A stretch of 64,000 bases of DNA from the NCBI RefSeq assembly GCF_022489065.1, contig NZ_JAKVTW010000008.1:62001-126000 (forward strand). Direction: 5' to 3'. The DNA comes from Vreelandella neptunia (GTDB taxonomy: Bacteria > Pseudomonadota > Gammaproteobacteria > Pseudomonadales > Halomonadaceae). The position numbers and the translations under genes were made by a program. The notes under the pieces are model-generated. The model did not search any database. It was given only the letters and a program-made list of their open reading frames with translations, and was not told the origin of the DNA. Shown one piece after another: positions 1 to 7,098 of this stretch (position 1 is the stretch's first letter; every line of letters begins with the position of its first letter).

Positions 1-347
1 TTCGCTTGGTCACGATCCACGGCGATACAGCTCACCACACCGCGCTCACCAGGCTTTAGCTTGTCCGCTAGTCCTTCCATTGCCACACCAACGGTGGCGA
101 GGTACACGGCTACACCGGCGGTGGTGTTGGTCTTGGCGCTGCGTCGTCCGGCTAGTACGACCAGCTCAGCGACACGATTAAGCGGTGGTGTACGTCCACC
201 AGCTAGCTTACTGAACAGGTCGCGGCGGTTGGCATCCATCGGGATAGCGAAGGCACCGGATAAAACAGCGCGCCACGGTTCCCAGCTATCGCCCTCAAAC
301 GTGCCTGGGGTTAGCTCTGGGCTATCGAGGAACTGTAAGACGTTCAT
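1..347 (-). CDS. phage terminase large subunit, N-terminal part (runs off left edge)
   Basis: An open frame starts with ATG at 347 and stays open to position 1 (about 115 residues). The start overlaps the stop of the upstream gene as ATGA. Residues about 64-74 read VVLAGRRSAKT, which fits the Walker A motif of terminase ATPases (usual form GRRSGKT), followed by a helix rich in Thr and Ala. The preceding region contains a W-x-x-W-like aromatic patch (SWEPWRAVL) often seen before the ATPase in TerL proteins. The nuclease domain would lie beyond the window. A terminase motor packages element or phage DNA into capsids. The call rests on the motif and on its position behind a small protein; other P-loop ATPases are possible. 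Confidence 0.6.
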   Translation of the reverse strand, partial: MNVLQFLDSPELTPGTFEGDSWEPWRAVLSGAFAIPMDANRRDLFSKLAGGRTPPLNRVAELVVLAGRRSAKTNTTAGVAVYLATVGVAMEGLADKLKPGERGVVSCIAVDRDQA

Positions 348-694
348 TGGTTGGCCTTCCCGATATAGTCGTTCAAGCTCACTTCACGCGCTTGGCGTTC
401 TAGCCCTAGCTTGTTACTCAAAGAAATGATGTTATTGCTCGCCTGCACGTATTTGCCTATGTCGATCTCCTTACCCTCGGCAAGCTGGCGTTCCTGCGTC
501 CGTAGCCAATACTCAGCCCATAAATACCTTTCAATAATTCCGCGTTTGACGTACCCAATAGCCACCTCTCCACCAAGGTCGCTGACGACCTCGGCATACC
601 GTTGCCGCATCTCCTGCGCAATCGACGTGCGTGCGTCCAGTGCGTCAATAAATCCGGCGCTGAACTTGTCGGGAATGGTGCTTTGTTTGGGCAT
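344..694 (-). CDS. small protein upstream of terminase, candidate small terminase subunit
   Basis: A 116-residue protein, basic at the start (MPKQSTIPDKF) and largely helical by composition. I do not recognise a family from sequence. Its stop codon overlaps the start of the putative large terminase (ATGA), and small terminase subunits commonly sit in exactly this place, so a DNA-recognition subunit of the packaging motor is a reasonable inference. No clear helix-turn-helix motif can be read by eye. The start ATG at 694 has only a weak ribosome-binding site. Confidence 0.45.
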   Translation of the reverse strand: MPKQSTIPDKFSAGFIDALDARTSIAQEMRQRYAEVVSDLGGEVAIGYVKRGIIERYLWAEYWLRTQERQLAEGKEIDIGKYVQASNNIISLSNKLGLERQAREVSLNDYIGKANQ

Positions 695-925
695 ATCGGC
701 GGCCTAACTTAGGGGTAAATGCTTCCTATCTGCTACATATTTTACTAGCATATGAGATAATTACTATATAACAGTAACTTGAATAGATTTTAAGGAGATT
801 ATATATCCCCATGAACTGACAAAGTGATGAATAATAGGGGTACGGGTGCTTTATTGGGCTTTATGTTTCGCCGTAAAATGGAATTAATTTCCACCAATTG
901 AGGGAGAGGAGAATTACAGCATCAA

Positions 926-1228
926 GTAGGGCAAAGTAGGTGGGGTAGGGCAAAATCCCATACTGACCAACTGGGAAAAAACATATACCCATTAACTAAA
1001 AACTACTTCTTTTATTTTCTCTACCTAATGTTGTTATTTAGACCTACTTTGACCTACTCCATTCACCATAAACCTCACAACCACGGGCCTTACAGCATGT
1101 AGTGCAACGTGTAGGGCAACCCTAAATTCGAGCCTATGCCCTACCCTCCCCTACTCAAACCGCAATAAAAAACCCGGCACGACTGGCCGGGTGTGAGTGT
1201 TAAGGTAGCGGGCAACGTGTAGGGCGAC
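926..1228. repeat. iteron-like GTAGGGCAA repeats in the element's non-coding stretch
   Basis: The 535-base gene-free stretch 695-1229 lies between the VapE gene and the terminase genes. Its left part (about 715-900) is AT-rich with no clear gene. Its right part holds short repeats of GTAGGGCAA type: GTAGGGCAAA at 926 and 945, GTAGGTGGG at 936, GTAGTGCAAC at 1099, GTAGGGCAAC at 1111, GTAGGGCGAC at 1219, and inverted copies at 1038-1047, 1048-1057 and 1138-1144. The sequence GCAACGTGTAGGGC occurs twice (from 1104 and from 1212). Such repeats next to a primase/VapE gene resemble a replication origin or a regulator-binding array of a satellite. Function is inferred only. Confidence 0.5.
1164..1191 (-). 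terminator. intrinsic terminator of the VapE operon
   Basis: On the minus strand a 6-bp GC stem (CCCGGC / GCCGGG, 1173-1178 and 1186-1191) with a 7-base loop is followed by a run of six T. It lies about 40 bases past the VapE stop codon, where the leftward operon should end. Confidence 0.75.
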
Positions 1229-1229
1229 T

Positions 1230-3713
1230 CTAACCTAAGCTGGCAAAGCCGCTTACCATGGGTTTGGGCACCATAAATCTAGTGACGCCATTAGACATGC
1301 GAGAATCACAACCGCGCTCACGCAATACTGCACCGGCCTCCCTCGCCTGCGCATTGGTGGGCTTATCAAAGCCAATGGTTTTTAGCACCTCGCTGGCTGT
1401 CCTTCTCTCCCAATAATTAGCAGGAGACTCCCAAGCCAGCCCAGTCTCTACCAGCTCGCGGATACTGCTAACGACTCGATGACCACGGTTAAGCTTTTCT
1501 AGCTCGGTTTCTTCATCACGAGTAAGCCACCATTTCTCGCCACAGCGCCATAGCTCCACGACTTGCGCCCATACTTGTTGCATATCAATACCGTGTAGGG
1601 AATTGATACGCTCAACCGCTACTGTCCAAAAGCGAGTGTTGCCGGTTTCATCGACCAAAAATTGGCTATCGTTCACACTGGCAAAGAAGACGGTTCGTCG
1701 CTGATATTCAGACTCTAAGCGGTCATACGGGCGACGCACCTTATCCATGTCGGCGGTGATAAAACCCTTGATACGAGCAACATCAGCCTTGCGAAAACTG
1801 CCATCCAGCTCGCCCAGCTCCACCAGCCAATGCGTGATAGCGCCAAGCACTGAATCTTTATTAGCAGGGTCTAAAAGGTGATCCACTTTGATAGCCGTTT
1901 CTCTTAGCTGCACATCGCTAACAAGTGACTTGAGCCAATCTGATTTGCCGATAGATTGCGGCCCTTGTAGGGTCAACACGCCTCGGGTTCTAAAGCCTCG
2001 CGGCATTAGCGCAGCAGCTACGGCACTTATCAGCCAACGCCTAACTAATAAGTCACGCATTGAGGCAGGGTAGCCATCAGCGAGAACCAGGGTTTGATAT
2101 AGCTGGGGCAAACGATCTTGACCATCCCATGTCGCGCCAGTGATCCAATCCGCTACGGGGTTATGCTGTCGCTCGTCCGCAATGGTGGCAATAAACGCGG
2201 GGACTTGATCTGTAGGGATTTCATTCAGCTTGGCTAGGCTAATGACGCTACTCAAAGCGCTATTGTCAGCATTATCGGGTGAACCGCTGGCACCTGGCAC
2301 GATGACCTTCACTTTCTTGGCGATAACGTCATAACTGACCTGAATCCCATAATGATCTAGCATCGCCGCAATATTGGGTATTGTTTGCAGCGCCCTAACT
2401 GGTTCACCTTCTTCATCCGTCACAATGTCGGGAAAAAAGTCGATCATCATGGGCCGAATATGGCGCTTTGCTTTGCTTACACCTTCGGGCTTCATGCTTG
2501 TTCGCTTCGCTTTTTTTGTTATTGCGCGAAGGTCACTGATATTTAGCCCTGTTGATTTTTTGATTGCCCTGAGTACCATCTCGCGCGTTAAACGCTCCAT
2601 AGAACCAGCTTCCCTCGCCAAATCTTTCACCTCATCCGGCGGGGTAAACTCATCCATATTTTGGGCATCGGTTAGCAATTCCATATAAGCGCGCTTTGGT
2701 GCTGGCAGTGAGCCACCATTAGCCTCTTCTGCGCGCTTTCTAGCCTCGGGCAGTGTGTAGCGCTCAACCCATCGTCGTGCGGCTGTGTGTGAGCCAGCGG
2801 AATGCTCAAGAGCAACAACATGAATCCCATGTTCGGGCGCGGTCAAAATGTCAGCAGTTTGGCTTTCACTAACACCAGCTTTCAATAATTCGATTGCCGC
2901 ACCAAACAAACAATTTGAACGGTCTAAGCTTGGATCTGCTATCCCGTACTTAATCCACTCTTCAACATGCTTCGGTAGCATTAGGCTATCAAGGTCTACC
3001 TTCTCCCTAGATGGTGGCTTTTCAGTTAAATCAGGCTGATCGGTTCGAGCTGTTTTAGTCTTTGTCGGCTTAGCTGAATCCAATGGAAAGTGCTTCTTAC
3101 CCAATTCAGTTAAATCACGCTCCATAATTCTGCGCGGCGTTCCCTCCACATGATCGCCTGTAATAGTGAGAAAGCGCCCATCTTCGTAAAATTCTAAATC
3201 GTCACGGTTGCCTGTAAAGCCACCAAACGAACCAATGAAGATAAACCGATAGCCAGCCTGTCCAGGTGACACCTCCGCATAAGTATTCGCTGATAAGATA
3301 ATTTCACGGGCGCGCTCTGACATTTCGCCGGTTTCGGGGTTACGGCTATGGTCTGGATCTCCACCAGCAATCCCATACTCCCGATTGGTGGCAATGCCTA
3401 TACCCTGTAACCGATGTTGATTGGCATATTGAATAGCTTGTTCGGCAGTATCAAAAAAATCTAGGTTGCAGCGGGACACTCCATCCCCATCTTTCAAAGA
3501 CCAACCTTTAGTCCTGCCATCCCTTGGTGATACCGGAACTTTTCCGGGCTTATCTCCCTCTTTTCTTGGCGGCTTAATCTTCCATGCACACCAGATAGGC
3601 AGGGATGTTAGCGGTACACCATCAATATCGCCTTGGGGCAATTCTTCAAGACTTGGGATATAGGGAGCATAAGGCTCCCTGTTGATAGCAACATCCAAAA
3701 GCGTATCAGCCAT
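1230..3713 (-). CDS. primase / VapE-type replication ATPase
   Basis: About 827 residues when started at the ATG at 3713, which has a strong GGAGGG site seven bases upstream; the longer frame to 3794 starts inside the previous gene and lacks one. The first 250 residues look like a primase-polymerase-type domain of satellite replication proteins (YRFIFIG..., a GGDPDHS acidic patch). The C-terminal part is a virulence-associated-E (VapE) helicase domain: Walker A GPQSIGKS, an acidic Walker-B-like stretch in WLVELGELD, and the conserved FFASVND and NTRFW motifs. These proteins start replication of phage satellites and some prophages. The gene overlaps its upstream neighbour by 8 bases and ends at a terminator. 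Confidence 0.85.
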   Translation of the reverse strand: MADTLLDVAINREPYAPYIPSLEELPQGDIDGVPLTSLPIWCAWKIKPPRKEGDKPGKVPVSPRDGRTKGWSLKDGDGVSRCNLDFFDTAEQAIQYANQHRLQGIGIATNREYGIAGGDPDHSRNPETGEMSERAREIILSANTYAEVSPGQAGYRFIFIGSFGGFTGNRDDLEFYEDGRFLTITGDHVEGTPRRIMERDLTELGKKHFPLDSAKPTKTKTARTDQPDLTEKPPSREKVDLDSLMLPKHVEEWIKYGIADPSLDRSNCLFGAAIELLKAGVSESQTADILTAPEHGIHVVALEHSAGSHTAARRWVERYTLPEARKRAEEANGGSLPAPKRAYMELLTDAQNMDEFTPPDEVKDLAREAGSMERLTREMVLRAIKKSTGLNISDLRAITKKAKRTSMKPEGVSKAKRHIRPMMIDFFPDIVTDEEGEPVRALQTIPNIAAMLDHYGIQVSYDVIAKKVKVIVPGASGSPDNADNSALSSVISLAKLNEIPTDQVPAFIATIADERQHNPVADWITGATWDGQDRLPQLYQTLVLADGYPASMRDLLVRRWLISAVAAALMPRGFRTRGVLTLQGPQSIGKSDWLKSLVSDVQLRETAIKVDHLLDPANKDSVLGAITHWLVELGELDGSFRKADVARIKGFITADMDKVRRPYDRLESEYQRRTVFFASVNDSQFLVDETGNTRFWTVAVERINSLHGIDMQQVWAQVVELWRCGEKWWLTRDEETELEKLNRGHRVVSSIRELVETGLAWESPANYWERRTASEVLKTIGFDKPTNAQAREAGAVLRERGCDSRMSNGVTRFMVPKPMVSGFASLG

Positions 3714-4125
3714 CTTTACGCCCTCCCTGCTCCATAAACATCGCGCAACGATCTTTAAAGCCTGGGTAACGCTTAAACAGTAGGGACATGGCATCTTGAT
3801 TTAACCAATACCGCTTAACCCGGCGCGGTTCACCATTGAAGTCGAATGTATCGTGAAACTCATCATCAATCGGCCAATGATACTCAAGGCGCAAGTTAGA
3901 AATGCGCGTGCGGTAGTCCACTAGAGGGAGGCCAGTTTCAGCGTGGTAGCTGAATTGATCCACTTTCCCACCAGGGAGAAGACATCCTAAGACTGCACGG
4001 CAATGATTGGCATAATTTCCGTTTGCAGGGAATAGTGGAGTACGGCTAGAATGGATTTTGAAAGACTTATCTTGAGCCTCGCAGCCGGTTGCAGCCGATG
4101 CGGGGTTTTTCTTTGGATCAATCAT
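3706..4125 (-). CDS. hypothetical protein of the mobile element
   Basis: 139 residues between the AlpA-like regulator and the VapE gene, overlapping both (ATGA at 4122-4125, and 8 bases at the other end), so it is probably translated by coupling. A GGAGGC site precedes the ATG. The middle (HCRAVLGCLLPGGKVDQFSYH, paraphrased by position 42-62) and the following TGLPLVDYRTRISNLR stretch have the look of small helix-turn-helix proteins found next to satellite primases, where a 'basic/arginine-rich' recognition helix RTRISNLR could bind DNA. I cannot assign a family with confidence; it may help in replication or regulation. Confidence 0.55.
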   Translation of the reverse strand: MIDPKKNPASAATGCEAQDKSFKIHSSRTPLFPANGNYANHCRAVLGCLLPGGKVDQFSYHAETGLPLVDYRTRISNLRLEYHWPIDDEFHDTFDFNGEPRRVKRYWLNQDAMSLLFKRYPGFKDRCAMFMEQGGRKDG

Positions 4126-4391
4126 GAGCGCGCGCCTCCACTGGTAGAAGTGCGAGTGCTCTCATCTATCCAAGCAAGAACATCATCAGCGCGATACCGT
4201 ACATGACGGCCTAGTTTGATGAATCTGGGGCCTTCACCCGCCCAGCGAGCGCGCTCACACCACGCTGTAGACTTGCCAAGATAGGCGGCAAGGTCGCGCT
4301 GGTTCATCAAGCGGGGAAGTGTTACAGCGGACTCTGGGGGGAATTGCCCGCCTTCGAAGTTAGCTGACTCTATGTAAGTATCAGTTTTCAT
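4122..4391 (-). CDS. AlpA/excisionase-like helix-turn-helix regulator
   Basis: 89 residues. The segment around residues 28-74 has the winged-helix layout of AlpA and MerR-like excisionases: RLMNQRDLAAYLGKSTAWCE as the helix-turn-helix, then RFIKLGRHVRYRADDVLAWI as the wing and last helix. In P4-like elements and Gram-negative phage-inducible islands AlpA activates integrase/excision and element induction. It lies two genes after the integrase, as is common in these islands. It overlaps the next gene by 4 bases. The N-terminal 25 residues are less typical and acidic. Confidence 0.8.
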   Translation of the reverse strand: MKTDTYIESANFEGGQFPPESAVTLPRLMNQRDLAAYLGKSTAWCERARWAGEGPRFIKLGRHVRYRADDVLAWIDESTRTSTSGGARS

Positions 4392-4488
4392 GCCTTGGCC
4401 TCATTCGTGTTTGAACAAGACCATGGTCGCTTTTAACAAAACAATTAACGTCTAGGTATAAGGGTATCGCTTATCCTATACACTTTCC

Positions 4489-5334
4489 CTATTCTGGAAG
4501 AATGTCATACCAACTTTTTATCTCTTGGCCTTTTTCGCCATAATACAGGGTCTGCAATGTGCTATACTTAAGCGACCTATCTTTACTACTCATGACTTCT
4601 TTTATTGCCTGAGCAACTAGCTGGCACCCATAAACACCGACTGTAGTTTTTCTCGGCTTTCGATGACCTTTTGCCATATTATGGCCTGCATTGATACCCA
4701 GCCTTTCAAGACGCCAAAGTGCATATACCAATATATCATCACGTAAATCTGTGTCATCCCTAACTGTCTTTCCTTTATATAATGGCTTTGGACGTTCCAT
4801 ACCCCTAAGAACTTTAGCAACAAAGCTAGCAAGCCTTTCAGGTAGCGGTTCGCCTTTCTCTAATAGCTCGGCAGCGATAATTTTTGCGGCATCATAAGAT
4901 CCTGCATCAAACTCTGCGAATGCGGCTACATGGTCAGTTGGTTCCAACTGCTCGCCTAGACTAATGCGCGGCCCCATTGCGAAGTAGTATTCAAAGGCAG
5001 CTTTTTCTGCCTCTTTTTCTTTGCGATCTAGGTTTTCTATATCTTCTTTTACATCTCTAAGAATTCTGCAAACTGTTCTTATTTTCTCTTCAGATAAACC
5101 AAGCCGAGCAACACCGGGGGGGATTTCTTCTTCTTGAGTAATACGCTCCCAGTCTTGAAAACCAATGTCGCCGTCTTTTTTCCAAACCTGAACACCATCG
5201 CATGTTCTGAAAGTACCCATTTCAAAATCTTCATCAATCACTTCATATAAATATCCAGGCGTAATAAGCGGGCATTGGTCGTAGTCAGTCTTTGCGTAAA
5301 CTATGGTGATGTATTCCTGCTCTGGCGTCATCAT
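4489..5334 (-). CDS. unknown protein translationally coupled to the integrase
   Basis: 281 residues; the start overlaps the integrase stop as ATGA, and the ATG is immediately repeated. I do not recognise a family. The first 70 residues look like a small beta-rich domain (GYLYEVIDEDFEMGTFRTC), residues about 80-125 form a charged helical stretch that may be a coiled coil (EEKIRTVCRILRDVKEDIEN), and the rest is helical with a basic patch KGHRKPRKTT. No signal peptide or membrane segment. Its fixed place behind the integrase suggests cargo or an accessory of the element. Anti-phage cargo is possible for such positions but not shown. Confidence 0.5.
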   Translation of the reverse strand: MMTPEQEYITIVYAKTDYDQCPLITPGYLYEVIDEDFEMGTFRTCDGVQVWKKDGDIGFQDWERITQEEEIPPGVARLGLSEEKIRTVCRILRDVKEDIENLDRKEKEAEKAAFEYYFAMGPRISLGEQLEPTDHVAAFAEFDAGSYDAAKIIAAELLEKGEPLPERLASFVAKVLRGMERPKPLYKGKTVRDDTDLRDDILVYALWRLERLGINAGHNMAKGHRKPRKTTVGVYGCQLVAQAIKEVMSSKDRSLKYSTLQTLYYGEKGQEIKSWYDILPE

Positions 5335-6608
5335 GCGCTAGCCCTCTTAAACTCAATCACCTGACCGCTAGGCTCCGGCTGCCCCTCTACCATGCGTTGA
5401 AGTTTCTCCAGGGCATCAAGCTTTTCATCAAAAAAGTTGTGGTGTTGATAGTGGCGTTGCTGAACCCCGCCAGTCCCGTGACTTAATAGCTGTCCTAATA
5501 CGTCCGAACCTACTCGATAGGGTTTGGCTATCAGCCTCGTTTCTACAGTCGCACGTATAGAACCGGCAGTAAAATGCCCCTTTTCTAACTCCCCTGCTTT
5601 TTCCATGTCGGTGCGTATGCGCTTCACGATGTCGTTCAAAAAGACGTTATGAATAGGCTTTTCACCACCAGTGCAGGAGAAGACGTACTCCCCGCCTCCG
5701 GTGATGCGATCTATAGCGCTCAATGACTCGGGTAAAAGCGGGATAACGTGAATACGGGGTTCAGTACGACGCCCTTTATAGTCCAGTATCTGCATACTAG
5801 GTGCATCACGATCTATATCATGTAGCGTCACGCGGGTTAGCTGTTGCTGGCGCTGCCCTCCGGTCAAGACGTGCAGCATAGCAAGCGAGCGATGCGGCTC
5901 TGGCAAAGCTTTTACACGACGCCAGTAAGCTCGGAATTCTGCGAGTGTCAGCGCTCTATCTTTGGCGTTGCTAGAACCTTTAACCTTTCGCATATCGCGT
6001 GCTGGATTGAAGGTAATGTTTAGCCTCCGCATAGATGCGGGCATGTTGACATCGCCACGAGCGTTGATTGCTTCACTAAATGCTGTGCGTATGTAAGAGC
6101 GTATTTTGTCGGCTTGGCGGGGTTTATCTTCATCTTTGAGACGGCCAACGATGCTCATGCAATCATCTAGCGTCATATTGGTGGCAGGCTTTCCCCATAG
6201 CTTCGGGAAAGCTTTTTCAATATCGCGTGCAATCTGGTTTTTGACATTGCGCGCTGACATTTTCCCTTGCTGCTCTAGCAATTCCACATAAGCACTCATT
6301 AAGTCGCCAAACGTGGCTGACTCCTGAGTCTTTTCTTTTGATGGGCTAGGGTCTTGGCCTAGTTCCATCATAGATTGAATGCGCTTGGCATCTTTGCGTG
6401 CTGCCTCGGCGGTAATACGCCCAAGCTTCCCGATGGTGATTTTCTTAATTTTGCCGTTCAGACGCCCTTGGTAGAAAAATGCACGAGAGCCACCAGGAGA
6501 GACGCGGACGCCAAAGCCAACAATATCGCTATCCCAATAAACGACTTGCTTGCCTTCAACGGGCTGCAATTTCTCAACGACGGTTTTGGTTAGCTTTAGC
6601 TTACTCAT
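5331..6608 (-). CDS. int: tyrosine recombinase (element integrase)
   Basis: 425 residues from the ATG at 6608 (the longer reading uses a TTG at 6617). It has the arm-binding N-terminal domain of P4-like integrases (LTKTVVEKLQP..., GFGVRVSPGGSRAFFY), a central SAM-like core-binding domain and a C-terminal catalytic domain. Readable catalytic parts: first Arg in TGGQRQQQL, second Arg in GSIRATVETRL, then SHG and the Tyr in QQRHYQHH. The usual His of the H-x-x-R box is replaced by Gly (GSIR), which related integrases also show as far as I recall. The gene lies 150 bases from the tRNA-Leu fragment and reads away from it, the normal layout for integration into a tRNA gene. It shares an ATGA overlap with the next gene. 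Confidence 0.92.
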   Translation of the reverse strand: MSKLKLTKTVVEKLQPVEGKQVVYWDSDIVGFGVRVSPGGSRAFFYQGRLNGKIKKITIGKLGRITAEAARKDAKRIQSMMELGQDPSPSKEKTQESATFGDLMSAYVELLEQQGKMSARNVKNQIARDIEKAFPKLWGKPATNMTLDDCMSIVGRLKDEDKPRQADKIRSYIRTAFSEAINARGDVNMPASMRRLNITFNPARDMRKVKGSSNAKDRALTLAEFRAYWRRVKALPEPHRSLAMLHVLTGGQRQQQLTRVTLHDIDRDAPSMQILDYKGRRTEPRIHVIPLLPESLSAIDRITGGGEYVFSCTGGEKPIHNVFLNDIVKRIRTDMEKAGELEKGHFTAGSIRATVETRLIAKPYRVGSDVLGQLLSHGTGGVQQRHYQHHNFFDEKLDALEKLQRMVEGQPEPSGQVIEFKRASA

Positions 6609-6754
6609 TCCAGACAAGCCCCTAGTAAAATATGTATCTTATATGTAGCAGTCTTACTCAAAGCTACGCATACAATCTAGGGACTAATGATATGCAAGTC
6701 ACTGTAATTTAGCAACTAATCTTGATACATAAAAGTTATTCAAAGACGTCAATA

Positions 6755-6813
6755 AGGACTTAAAATCTCTCGGGGGCAACCCCGTGCCGGTTCAAGTCCG
6801 GCTCCGGGCACCA
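6755..6813 (+). other. attachment site: displaced 3' part of tRNA-Leu(UAA)
   Basis: The sequence contains an anticodon loop CTTAAAA with the 3' stem half, a long variable arm hairpin (GGGG-gcaa-CCCC), a perfect T arm (GCCGG TTCAAGT CCGGC) and the acceptor strand ending in CCA at 6811-6813. The 5' half of a tRNA is absent upstream, so this is not a working gene. It is the expected leftover after integration into the 3' half of a tRNA-Leu(UAA) gene; the restored complete gene should be at the other end of the element, left of the window. The remaining gene-free sequence 6814-7098 is the nadB upstream region. Confidence 0.88.
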
Positions 6814-6955
6814 TTTCTTAGTTTCAATTTAACTTCTCTCCAACAGTCCATGACTGCCCCTTTTTGATGCTTCCTTCCCCCCCCGCTTTAGCTTTTTTCA
6901 TACGCTACTGTTTGCTGTGATTACCCCTACCTACGTTATCGCTATTAGCCATACC

Positions 6956-7054
6956 CAAACATCGCTTTTTATTGACTGCAAACATCGCTAAACGCTAATT
7001 GCCACGCTATGATGCCGCCTTCTAGCGTTTACCTATTCAAAGCTAGCGATGTTT
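6956..7054. promoter_or_regulatory. three copies of AAACATCGCT upstream of nadB
   Basis: CAAACATCGCT occurs at 6956-6966 and again at 6979-6989, exactly 23 bases apart (about two helix turns), and its reverse complement AGCGATGTTT lies at 7045-7054, 45 bases before the nadB start. Three copies of a 10-mer in 100 bases is far more than chance would give. This may be a binding site for a regulator of NAD synthesis. It does not match the NrtR or NadR sites that I remember, so the regulator is unknown. Confidence 0.4.
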
Positions 7055-7098
7055 CAAGTTGGCAAGATGTCAGGCAGTTTGATGAAGGAGCAGGCATT

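Larger units (their letters stand above)
1..6813 (-). mobile_element. tRNA-Leu-integrated phage-satellite-like element (right end only)
   Basis: All genes from 1 to 6608 read leftwards: integrase, unknown 281-aa protein, AlpA-type regulator, unknown 139-aa protein, primase/VapE ATPase, small terminase-like protein, large terminase (cut by the window edge). Four neighbouring pairs overlap by 4-8 bases, so the block is compact. It ends beside a 3' fragment of a tRNA-Leu gene, the expected displaced attachment site. Integrase-AlpA-VapE plus terminase without early lysogeny genes is typical of phage-inducible islands; a terminase pair points to the capsid-forming kind, but capsid genes would be left of position 1 and cannot be seen. 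A degraded prophage is the alternative. Confidence 0.75.

Noticed and set aside
805..825. AAGGAG followed by ATG as a leader-peptide start in the element
   Set aside because: The frame is ATG-AAC-TGA and the spacing is too long; no coding signal.
6755..6813. A functional tRNA-Leu gene
   Set aside because: The acceptor 5' strand, D arm and 5' anticodon stem are missing; it is only a 3' fragment.
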